A stretch of 56,043 bases of DNA from Phormidium willei BDU 130791 (GTDB lineage Bacteria > Cyanobacteriota > Cyanobacteriia > Cyanobacteriales > Geitlerinemataceae): contig LSZA01000013.1 in the NCBI GenBank assembly GCA_001637315.1, positions 1-56,043 of the forward strand, written 5' to 3'. Under the pieces are notes generated by a model, which was not told the DNA's origin, did no database searches, and was given only the letters and a program-made list of their open reading frames with translations. Below, one piece after another: positions 18,943 through 27,504 of the stretch (position 1 is the first letter of the stretch; every line of letters begins with the position of its first letter). A program made the position numbers and the translations under genes.

Positions 18943-19449
18943 ATGCCAAAATTGACCAACATTTCGGCTGGGGCGATCGCCCGTATCCTAGGTGCTCTCA
19001 CGCTCTGGGTGGCGATCGCCCTGGTTCATCCTGCCGTGGCCCAAGCCAACCCGACCGATGGGACGCCGCAACTGGCCCGCCTCAACGCCACAGAACTTCA
19101 CATTCATCTCGGCGATCGCCAAGGACAACTTAAATTCTATCCCGACCACTTCGATCTCATGGCCGGCCAAACCTACAAACTGGTCTTAGATAACCCCAGT
19201 CCCGAAAAACACTACTTCAGCGCCCCCGACTTCGCCGCCGTCAGTTGGACGCGCAAAGTCGAAGCCGCCGGTGTAGAAGTCAAAGGAACCGTGCGCGAAC
19301 TCGAACTCAAACCCAACGCCGAAGCCGAATGGGTCTTCGTCCCCGAGAAACCCGGAGACTATCACCTCGAATGTACCATCAGCGGTCACGCCGAAGCCGG
19401 GATGAGCGGAACCCTAACCATCCACGCCAAGTCCTCAGAGTCGGTTTAA
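18943..19449 (+). CDS. Exported cupredoxin (type I copper protein)
   Basis: A 168-residue protein with a signal peptide (residues 1-34, ending AVAQA) and a mature cupredoxin domain. Type I copper ligands are visible: an early His in SPEKHYFSAPDF and the C-terminal loop CTISGHAEAGM, giving Cys-x4-His-x4-Met. This differs from plastocyanin loop spacing and fits a group of cyanobacterial plastocyanin/azurin-like proteins of unknown role. It would act in the thylakoid lumen or periplasm, perhaps as an electron carrier or copper carrier. It is not in an obvious operon; map follows after 118 bases. Confidence 0.87.
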   Translation: MPKLTNISAGAIARILGALTLWVAIALVHPAVAQANPTDGTPQLARLNATELHIHLGDRQGQLKFYPDHFDLMAGQTYKLVLDNPSPEKHYFSAPDFAAVSWTRKVEAAGVEVKGTVRELELKPNAEAEWVFVPEKPGDYHLECTISGHAEAGMSGTLTIHAKSSESV

Positions 19450-19567
19450 CCAGTCCAATCTGTTAACTTAAGGAAAGACCGCTTTCCCCGAGGTGATAGC
19501 TGAGTGTCCGTCTCTGCCCGTTTTCCGGTCAACCGATCACCTCAAACCCACGTGAACTTAAGACTCC

Positions 19568-20422
19568 ATGAATATCTTTAGCGATTTACTCTCCGCTCCT
19601 AGCCCCAGCAAACCCTCTCGTCAAACCTCCCAACTCCCCGGACTCAAAAAACAACGTCGCCGCATCGAAATCAAATCGAAGCGAGAAATTGAAATTATGC
19701 GACAATCGGCCAAAATTGTCGCCACAGTCCTCAAAGAGATCTCAGAACTCGTCGAACCGGGGATGACCACTGCCGATCTCGATGCTCATGCAGAAAAGCG
19801 AATTCGCGAAATGGGCGCCAAACCCAGCTTCAAAGGCTACCACGGTTTCCCGGCTTCGATTTGTTCGAGTATTAATAACGAAGTCGTCCATGGTATCCCC
19901 AACAAGAAAAAAGTGATTCGCCCAGGAGATGTTCTCAAAGTCGATACTGGGGCCTTTTTCCAAGGCTTTCATGGAGACTCCTGCATCACCATCGCTGTCG
20001 GTGACGTTAGCGACGAGGCCGCACGTCTGATTAAAGTGGCCGAAGAAGCTCTCTATAAAGGAATCGAACAAGTCAAAGCCGGGGCCTACCTGCTTGACTT
20101 AGCTGGAGCCATTCAAGATCACGTTGAAGCTCATGGCTACAGTGTCGTTGAAGAATTTACGGGCCATGGTGTCGGTCGCAATCTCCATGAGGAACCCTCC
20201 GTCTTTAACTTCCGCACCCGAGAAATGCCCAATGTGAAACTTCGGGCCGGAATGACTCTCGCCATTGAACCAATTGTTAACCAAGGCTCCAAGCATAATC
20301 GCATCCTCAGTGACAAATGGACGGCGGTCACGGTTGATAATGCTCTCTCAGCCCAGTTTGAGCATACGGTTCTGGTGACCGATGATGGCTATGAGATTCT
20401 AACCGATCGCACTCAAGTTTAA
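19568..20422 (+). CDS. map: Type I methionine aminopeptidase
   Basis: A 284-residue enzyme removing N-terminal Met from nascent proteins. After a basic 40-residue N-terminal extension ([11 protein letters not shown]) the catalytic pita-bread domain begins. Metal ligands appear in order: D in VDTGAF, D in GFHGDSC, H in [14 protein letters not shown] in AIEPIV and E in QFEHTVLV. The N-terminal extension is longer than in E. coli MetAP and recalls type Ic enzymes with an adaptor, but has no zinc finger. A strong terminator follows. Confidence 0.96.
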   Translation: MNIFSDLLSAPSPSKPSRQTSQLPGLKKQRRRIEIKSKREIEIMRQSAKIVATVLKEISELVEPGMTTADLDAHAEKRIREMGAKPSFKGYHGFPASICSSINNEVVHGIPNKKKVIRPGDVLKVDTGAFFQGFHGDSCITIAVGDVSDEAARLIKVAEEALYKGIEQVKAGAYLLDLAGAIQDHVEAHGYSVVEEFTGHGVGRNLHEEPSVFNFRTREMPNVKLRAGMTLAIEPIVNQGSKHNRILSDKWTAVTVDNALSAQFEHTVLVTDDGYEILTDRTQV

Positions 20423-20458
20423 GTCTGCCGGGTCTTCTAGCGCTGACCGCAGAGATTC

Positions 20459-20489
20459 AAAAAAGGAGGGACTCATCCCTCCTTTTTTT
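20459..20489 (+). terminator. Rho-independent terminator after map
   Basis: A 13-bp perfect stem (AAAAAAGGAGGGA with TCCCTCCTTTTTT) closes a CTCA loop and ends in seven T. It lies 36 bases after the map stop. Confidence 0.92.
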
Positions 20490-20503
20490 GTGGGCCGGCT
20501 TAC

Positions 20504-20551
20504 GGGTATCTGGGCGGGTATCTGGGCGGGTATCTGGGCAGGTATCTGGGG
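20504..20551. repeat. Four 12-bp tandem repeats
   Basis: GGGTATCTGGGC is repeated three times exactly (20504-20539), followed by a fourth copy with two changes (20540-20551). The array lies between the map terminator and the porin promoter region. Confidence 0.9.
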
Positions 20552-20731
20552 CGAGAGGAACTTTTTCCGACGTGATCACGACTCAATGGGGGTTGCCTGG
20601 GGTGATGCGATCGCCAGTTCCGGTTGACCCGGCAATTTACCGCTAAGATCCGAGTAAGTCTACATAGTCTAGCCACTAAAATCGATTAGAATCGACGGTG
20701 GTATTGTCTGTCTGGTGTGAGGAGTACATCC

Positions 20732-22363
20732 ATGTCTAAGTTCACGTTTATTTCCAATCTCTCCCTATTGACCCTGGGTGCTGTCCTAAGCGGTGTTGCC
20801 GCCGAAGCTACCCCCAAATCGACCTTTGACCGTCACAAAGGTCTCTCCAATACGGCCCCTGGCCCCCAACAGGTGGCCCAGGTGACCTCAGTGTCTCAAC
20901 TGTCCGACGTGCAACCAACCGATTGGGCCTTCCAAGCCCTGCAATCCCTCGTAGAACGCTACGGTTGTATCGCCGGTTATCCTGACGGAACCTTCCGGGG
21001 CAACAACTTCATGACTCGCTACGAGTTTGCCGCCGGTTTAAATGCCTGTTTAGATCAAATTATCGCCATTGTCGGCAATGGCGATGACCTCGATCCCAGT
21101 GACTTGGCCACCATTCGCCGGTTGCAAGAAGAATTTTCCGCTGAATTGACCACCCTCCGAGGCCGAGTTGACCGTCTCGAAGCCCGCACCTCGGAACTCG
21201 AAGCTAATCAGTTCTCCACCACCACAAAACTGGAAGGGGAAGCGATTTTTGCCTTGGGGAACGTCTTCGACAGTACCCTAGATAACAACGAAACCGTGTT
21301 TCAGCAACGGGTTCGCTTGAACTTTGTCTCTAGCTTCACAGGACAAGACCGCCTCTTAACTCGCCTGCAAGTGGGCAACAGTGTTCCCTTCGGAACCACG
21401 GGAGATAACCAAGGATTGAACTTTGGTCCCTCGGGTGAAGGGGTGTTAGCCTCTCAGGTTTTTGGTGACTCGGGTAACTCCGTCAATGTTGAGAGTTTGG
21501 CGTACTCCTTCCCTCTCGGGGAATCCGTTGATGTGATTGTTGGCGCGACGGGACTCCACTTTGCTGATTTCACGCCTACCCTTAACCCCTATTTTGATGA
21601 CAAAGATGGTGGGAATGGGGCGTTAAGTGCCTTTGGTCAACATAACCCGATTTATCGTCTCGGCGGTGGGGCTGGGATTGGCCTCAATCTCCGTTTTGGT
21701 GATTCGTTCCAGGTGACGACGGGGTATCTGGCCTCGGAAGCTGATAGCCCAACTAATGGTGATGGCCTCTTTAATGGCGATATTTCGGCGTTGGCTCAGT
21801 TAACCTATACCCCCACGCCTGAGTTGGGGTTTGCGGTAACTTATAACTATGGTTATTTCGGTGCTGGGAACTTTGGCTTCAATAATGGTGGCGGCTCTGG
21901 GTTTGACAACACCAATTTTGGTTTCACGGGAACGACGTTTACCAATAATATTGGTGCGGTGAACCCGGTGACGAGCCACTCCATCGGCGCTCAGTTGTCA
22001 TGGTCTTTATCTCCGAGCGTGAATGTGAATGCTTGGGGTAGCTACAGTGACATTTATTTACGCACCAATGAGCTGGATGGGGAAATCTGGAACTGGGCGT
22101 TGGGCCTGGCGTTCCCTGATTTGGTCCTTCCGGGGAATTTGGGTGGCGTGATTGTGGGCGCTCAACCCTATCTGGGTGGCCTTGAGGATACTAACAGCTT
22201 CTTTGACAATGACATCCCTCTACATTTGGAAGGGTTCTATAAAGTCCAGGTGAGTGAAAATATTTCGATCACTCCGGGCTTGGTTTGGCTGCTCAATCCC
22301 AATCAAGATGCTGATAATGATAGTGTCTTCATTGGTACGTTACGAGGAACCTTTAGTTTCTAG
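20732..22363 (+). CDS. SLH-domain outer-membrane porin (OprB / iron-uptake porin type)
   Basis: A 543-residue outer-membrane protein. Signal peptide at residues 1-28; an SLH domain (about 55-115, LSDVQPTDWAFQALQSL...CIAGYPDGTFRG) that ties the porin to peptidoglycan-linked polymer; a coiled-coil (about 130-165); and a C-terminal beta-barrel of the OprB type ending in FIGTLRGTFSF with a terminal Phe. This architecture is standard for the dominant cyanobacterial porins, often annotated as iron-uptake porins. The ATG at 20732 is preceded by GAGGAG, which favours it over a GTG five codons upstream. Substrate specificity cannot be read from sequence. Confidence 0.93.
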   Translation: MSKFTFISNLSLLTLGAVLSGVAAEATPKSTFDRHKGLSNTAPGPQQVAQVTSVSQLSDVQPTDWAFQALQSLVERYGCIAGYPDGTFRGNNFMTRYEFAAGLNACLDQIIAIVGNGDDLDPSDLATIRRLQEEFSAELTTLRGRVDRLEARTSELEANQFSTTTKLEGEAIFALGNVFDSTLDNNETVFQQRVRLNFVSSFTGQDRLLTRLQVGNSVPFGTTGDNQGLNFGPSGEGVLASQVFGDSGNSVNVESLAYSFPLGESVDVIVGATGLHFADFTPTLNPYFDDKDGGNGALSAFGQHNPIYRLGGGAGIGLNLRFGDSFQVTTGYLASEADSPTNGDGLFNGDISALAQLTYTPTPELGFAVTYNYGYFGAGNFGFNNGGGSGFDNTNFGFTGTTFTNNIGAVNPVTSHSIGAQLSWSLSPSVNVNAWGSYSDIYLRTNELDGEIWNWALGLAFPDLVLPGNLGGVIVGAQPYLGGLEDTNSFFDNDIPLHLEGFYKVQVSENISITPGLVWLLNPNQDADNDSVFIGTLRGTFSF

Positions 22364-22427
22364 GACGGCTGTCTAGGACTCGATTTGGAGACTAAGACTC
22401 TTCTCGCTGGGGGAGTTGGCCGCTTTG

Positions 22428-22468
22428 AACCCGCTTTTTCTCGTTAGCTCGGGAAAGGCGGGTTTTTT
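22428..22468 (+). terminator. Terminator after porin gene
   Basis: AACCCGC (22428-22434) pairs with GCGGGTT (22458-22464), with weaker pairing inside, followed by TTTT. It lies 65 bases after the porin stop. Confidence 0.72.
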
Positions 22469-22555
22469 GGCGATCGCCCCCTGAGATGGCCCGATAGGGA
22501 CGGTTATCTTTTAAGATGGCTCGTGAATCGAGTTTAGCGTTGGGAGTGCTTTGGA

Positions 22556-23185
22556 ATGAGTTTGGATAACTTTTGTGTGTGTGATGGAGATCTCAGTCAG
22601 GAGCTGCTGAATCGCTATCGTCAAGGAACGGCCATCGCGGTGGATACGGAAACCATGGGCCTGCTTCCTGGGCGCGATCGCCTCTGTTTGGTGCAGTTGT
22701 GTGATGAGGCGGGATATGTCACGGTGGTGCGGATTCAACGGGGACAATCACAAGCCCCTCGTTTACAAGAATTACTGGAAATGAGCGATGTGGAAAAGAT
22801 TTTTCATTTTGCTCGCTTTGATGTGGCCATGTTGCAACATCAGTTAGGGATCACCACGGCACCGATCTTTTGTACCAAAATTGCCAGTAAGTTAGCCCGG
22901 ACTTATACGTCATCTCATGGCTTGAAAGGATTAGTTCTGGAACTCGAAGGCGTTGAACTTGATAAACGGGCTCAAAGTTCCGATTGGGGGAATGCCGCGA
23001 ATCTCTCGGATGAGCAGTTAAGCTATGCGGCCAATGATGTTCGCTACCTGATTTCTCTCAAACAGACTTTGACGCAGATGTTGCAACGAGAGGAACGCTG
23101 GCAGCTTGCGGAGGCTTGTTTTGCCGCGATCCCTGTGTTTGTTGCTCTGGATTTGTTGCAGTATTCCCAAATTTTTGAGCATTAA
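22556..23185 (+). CDS. rnd: Ribonuclease D-type 3'-5' exonuclease
   Basis: A 209-residue DEDDy-family exonuclease. Exo I is AVDTETMGL (Asp and Glu), Exo II is FHFARFDVAML (Asp), and Exo III is LSYAANDVRYLI (Asp with preceding Tyr-Ala-Ala and following Tyr). It consists only of the catalytic domain and lacks the HRDC domains of E. coli RNase D (375 residues); short versions are usual in cyanobacteria. Likely acts in tRNA or other stable-RNA 3' maturation. Confidence 0.92.
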   Translation: MSLDNFCVCDGDLSQELLNRYRQGTAIAVDTETMGLLPGRDRLCLVQLCDEAGYVTVVRIQRGQSQAPRLQELLEMSDVEKIFHFARFDVAMLQHQLGITTAPIFCTKIASKLARTYTSSHGLKGLVLELEGVELDKRAQSSDWGNAANLSDEQLSYAANDVRYLISLKQTLTQMLQREERWQLAEACFAAIPVFVALDLLQYSQIFEH

Positions 23186-23381
23186 TCGACTCGCTAGGGT
23201 CAAGGTTGAGGCGATCAGGGTTTTGTCTGCGATCGCGATCGCATTGTCTTGGTATCTGCGATCGCATCAAACCTCGATCAACCTCACTCAAAACTAGGGT
23301 GAGATATCACGTGGCGATCGCCCAAACTCTGACACAATCGAGATGTCTATCTCTGGAACAGGGTTAAGGAACAGCTTGAAC

Positions 23382-23699
23382 ATGTTAAATGGTTCCGCAA
23401 AATCGACGATGCTAATTCCAGGGGCACTCGGTGAAATTCTGGTATCCGCACGAACCACAGGCAAACTCACCATTCTAGATCGCTATGGTTTGAAGGCCGC
23501 CATTCTCGATGAGTCCCTCAGCGAAGAAGAACAACGCTCGATTGACCGACTGCTGAGGGCGGTTGTCAAAGGGCGAGTGGCGGTCGATCCTTTGCCCCGC
23601 ACCTATAATGCGTCTAATAATGCCTCTAATGGGTCTAATGCGTCCCAAGTTCATGCGTCCCAAGTCGCTGATTTGACCCAGAAGTCTCCTGTCCCGTAG
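23382..23699 (+). CDS. Small conserved protein of unknown function
   Basis: About 105 residues from the ATG at 23382, which has AAGGA 11 bases upstream; an alternative ATG at 23343 would add 13 residues. The first 65 residues look structured (MLIPGALGEILVSARTTGKLTILDRYGLKAAILD, then EEEQRSIDRLLRAVVKGRV) and the pattern resembles small cyanobacterial proteins I cannot name. The C-terminal third is a low-complexity Asn/Ser tail built from near-repeats (NASNNASNGSNASQVHASQV), encoded by short imperfect DNA repeats. Confidence 0.65.
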   Translation: MLNGSAKSTMLIPGALGEILVSARTTGKLTILDRYGLKAAILDESLSEEEQRSIDRLLRAVVKGRVAVDPLPRTYNASNNASNGSNASQVHASQVADLTQKSPVP

Positions 23700-23736
23700 A
23701 CGACAGACATTAATTCACTGGTTGCTTGGACTCCCC

Positions 23737-23901
23737 ATGGTCTTTATTCTCGTTTTGACCGCCTTACTCACCCTATTGGGTTGGTTGGGCGCATCATTTT
23801 TTGTGGAATTGCCAATCGCCCTTTGGGATACCCTCTCTCTCCCAAGCTGGTTTTGGCTACTGCTCGTGCTGTCTGTGATCTCCTGGGGAATAGGAGATTA
23901 A
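23737..23901 (+). CDS. Candidate 54-residue membrane miniprotein
   Basis: ATG at 23737 to TAA at 23899-23901. The product has two hydrophobic segments (VFILVLTALLTLLGWLGAS and SWFWLLLVLSVISWGI) separated by a short loop, and ends in Gly-Asp. It follows the preceding small gene by 37 bases on the same strand and could be co-transcribed. No Shine-Dalgarno site is obvious and I recognise no family, but the sustained hydrophobic pattern argues against a random frame. Confidence 0.5.
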   Translation: MVFILVLTALLTLLGWLGASFFVELPIALWDTLSLPSWFWLLLVLSVISWGIGD

Positions 23902-23945
23902 ATCATCCGTGGAACGACTGCGGTGGAACGACTGAGATCGATGCT

Positions 23946-24380
23946 TCAAGACGGGGACTCGATCTCGTAGTGTTTGATCAGAGATAAACAGTTGCGATCG
24001 TCGTCTAGCCTCACATATCGCAACTCATCGGCGATACAGTCCATCAGGCGCAAGCCCCGACCTCCCGTTGCATTGAGATCAGCATCCGGTAACTCATGTA
24101 ACTTAGCCTGCAAATCGAACTCGGGACCCGAATCGATGACCTTGAGTTCGAGAGACTCAGCCGTTTGTTCAAACTGAATTTCAACCGTTAACTCTGATGT
24201 GCCACCATGGGCATGTCGGACGGCATTCGTGAACGCTTCAGCCAACGCCGTCTTCAGTTGTAACCAGACTCGCTGGGGGACAACGGGCGACTCCAGGCCA
24301 TCAAACCAATCCAAAACGCGGGCTAACGCGTTAAGATCCGTTGGAACACGCAATGATGCGGAGAGGGGAAATTTGCTCAC
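23946..24380 (-). CDS. Anti-sigma regulatory factor, RsbW-like serine kinase
   Basis: About 144 residues from GTG at 24380; a TTG at 24416 would add 12. It is a HATPase_c_2 kinase of the GHKL fold, with N-box ALAEAFTNAVRHAH, G1 VIDSGPEFD and G2 GGRGLRLMD. Such kinases bind a sigma factor or other target and phosphorylate a STAS antagonist on serine. The divergently transcribed neighbour is a PP2C phosphatase and a STAS antagonist lies 1.3 kb away, giving a complete partner-switching set. Confidence 0.87.
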   Translation of the reverse strand: MSKFPLSASLRVPTDLNALARVLDWFDGLESPVVPQRVWLQLKTALAEAFTNAVRHAHGGTSELTVEIQFEQTAESLELKVIDSGPEFDLQAKLHELPDADLNATGGRGLRLMDCIADELRYVRLDDDRNCLSLIKHYEIESPS

Positions 24381-24440
24381 GGTTTCCAAAGTGATAACAT
24401 CCTCAGCTTCATTCAAAAACTTGCGGTCTGTTTCTTGATC

Positions 24441-25595
24441 ATGACTCCGATTCTCCTAATCGACGACGACCCAACAACTCGCTTGGTGATCAAACGCGTC
24501 CTAACGCAACAGGGCTATGACGTAGCCGTCGCCAAAAATGGTGAGGAGGGACTTGATCTGGCACAACGCCTCAAACCCAAACTGATCATTTGCGACTGGA
24601 TGATGCCAGGCATTGATGGACTGGAGGTCTGTCGCCAAACGAAGGCGATGGCCGATCTCTCAACCACCTTTTTTATCTTACTCACAGCTCGCGGAGCCGT
24701 CGAGGATCGGGTGACCGGACTCGATACCGGGGCTGACGAATTTCTGGCTAAGCCCATTGACATGGATGAACTTAAAGCGCGGGTTCGTGCTGGCCTGCGT
24801 ATCCATCAACTCAGCCGAGATCTACAAAAGCAGAAACAAATGTTGGAGGCTGAGTTATCGGAGGCGGCGGCCTATGTGCGATCGCTACTCCCGGTTTCCC
24901 GTCATCATACCGCAGTTCGTATCGCCGCGTGTTTTGTTCCCTGTCAAGAACTTGGGGGCGATTGTTATGACTTCCAATGGCTCGATGAGACCTCGTTAGC
25001 TATGTATCTTGTGGATGTTTCGGGCCATGGGGTCGGTGCCGCGTTACTCTCTGTATCGGTCTTAAACATTCTGCGATCGCGTTCCCTACCCCGCACCAAT
25101 TTTCACGATCCTAGTCAAGTCTTACAAGCCCTCAATCAAGCCTTTCAAACCAGCTCCTCGGGGACGTTCTACGAAGAAAAGTACTTTACGATTTGGTATG
25201 GAGTGTACGACACTCGCAGTCGCTGCCTCACATACGCGAGTGCTGGCCATCCCCCAGCTTTACTGGTATCGAGTCATGGTGAGGCTGTTACCCCGGAATT
25301 ACATCGCCTCAACACCCCAAACTTACCGATTGGGATGTTCCCCGATGTGGACTATGACACAGCAACCTGCACCATCGCCCCATCGGGGCAATTGTATATT
25401 TTTAGTGATGGCGTGTACGAGATTCCTCAGAGCGATGGCACGATTTGGGGCTTAGATGCCTTTGCTGATTGGCTCACCCAGGCAAGTCCTAACCCAGAGA
25501 TTGCCCTAACGTCTCTATTTGAACATCTCCAAGATCTCTGTTCGCCTGAGCCGTTTGACGACGATGTCTCACTGTTGCAAGTGACCTTTAAGTGA
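24441..25595 (+). CDS. Response regulator with PP2C phosphatase output (RsbU-like)
   Basis: A 384-residue protein. Residues 1-120 form a receiver with acidic pocket LLIDDDP, phospho-acceptor Asp in LIICDWMMPG and Lys in EFLAKPID. A coiled-coil signalling helix (about 125-150) joins it to a SpoIIE/RsbU-type PP2C domain (about 165-384) with metal-binding motifs ELGGDCYDF, YLVDVSGHGVGAAL and ending FDDDVSLLQV. Activated by phosphorylation, it would dephosphorylate a STAS antagonist. The ATG at 24441 gives the exact receiver start; two codons upstream are also in frame. Confidence 0.93.
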   Translation: MTPILLIDDDPTTRLVIKRVLTQQGYDVAVAKNGEEGLDLAQRLKPKLIICDWMMPGIDGLEVCRQTKAMADLSTTFFILLTARGAVEDRVTGLDTGADEFLAKPIDMDELKARVRAGLRIHQLSRDLQKQKQMLEAELSEAAAYVRSLLPVSRHHTAVRIAACFVPCQELGGDCYDFQWLDETSLAMYLVDVSGHGVGAALLSVSVLNILRSRSLPRTNFHDPSQVLQALNQAFQTSSSGTFYEEKYFTIWYGVYDTRSRCLTYASAGHPPALLVSSHGEAVTPELHRLNTPNLPIGMFPDVDYDTATCTIAPSGQLYIFSDGVYEIPQSDGTIWGLDAFADWLTQASPNPEIALTSLFEHLQDLCSPEPFDDDVSLLQVTFK

Positions 25596-25606
25596 GTCTG
25601 ACTGAA

Positions 25607-25658
25607 TCATCGAGGTAACTCATTGAGGTGACTCATTGAGGTGACTCATCGAGGTGAT
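25607..25658. repeat. Four 13-bp tandem repeats between convergent regulators
   Basis: Units of the form TCATYGAGGTRAY run in tandem at 25607-25619, 25620-25632, 25633-25645 and 25646-25658; the two central units are identical. They separate the 3' ends of the phosphatase and STAS genes. Confidence 0.88.
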
Positions 25659-25679
25659 AAGGTCTGCCGGGAACTGACC

Positions 25680-26006
25680 TTAGGACGATAACATGGACTC
25701 CTCAAATTCCTCGCGATCGCTGAAAATTTTAAAGACGCGGTTCATACTGGTCAGTTCAAAGAGAATTTTGACTTGATCGCTAATCGAACAGACAAACATC
25801 TTCCCATCGGCCGCCCGCACCGTCTTTAAGGCTGACACCAAGGCCCCTAAGCCTGAACTATCGATAAAGGTCACATCCTTCAAGTCCAAGAGGATCACCT
25901 TGGCCCCAGTCTCTAAACAGTCACTAATCTCCCGCCGCACCTGGCTGGCTTTCACGCCATCGAGAAGGCCACCCGGTTGGACGACTTTAATTTCATCAGG
26001 GTTCAT
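25680..26006 (-). CDS. STAS-domain anti-sigma factor antagonist (RsbV/SpoIIAA-like)
   Basis: A 108-residue single STAS domain. The phosphorylatable serine lies in FIDSSGLGALVSAL, following VILLDLKDV, the standard antagonist signature. The ATG at 26006 (MNPDEIKVVQPGG) gives the normal family length; the reading frame is open for another 75 codons but that part is not STAS-like. In its unphosphorylated form the protein would sequester the RsbW-like kinase. It converges with the PP2C gene. Confidence 0.9.
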   Translation of the reverse strand: MNPDEIKVVQPGGLLDGVKASQVRREISDCLETGAKVILLDLKDVTFIDSSGLGALVSALKTVRAADGKMFVCSISDQVKILFELTSMNRVFKIFSDREEFEESMLSS

Positions 26007-27423
<1,417 letters not shown>

Positions 27424-27453
27424 GAATGACTAATTGACCAGCTAAATGCCATC

Positions 27454-27491
27454 AAGCCCCAGTTGCCCAAGTGTTGGACTCTGGGGCTTTG
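27454..27491 (+). terminator. gap terminator
   Basis: A 9-bp perfect stem, AAGCCCCAG (27454-27462) with CTGGGGCTT (27481-27489), lies 30 bases after the gap stop and is followed by TGTTT. It stands just before the convergent gene's stop. Confidence 0.78.
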
Positions 27492-27504
27492 TTTCGGTGT
27501 GAAC

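Noticed and set aside
18660-18949. Two overlapping minus-strand frames of 63 and 79 codons in the long spacer
   Set aside because: No ribosome binding site, no hydrophobic or domain pattern, and one overlaps the cupredoxin start.
24435-24440. Earlier TTG start for the PP2C response regulator
   Set aside because: The ATG two codons later gives the canonical receiver-domain start.
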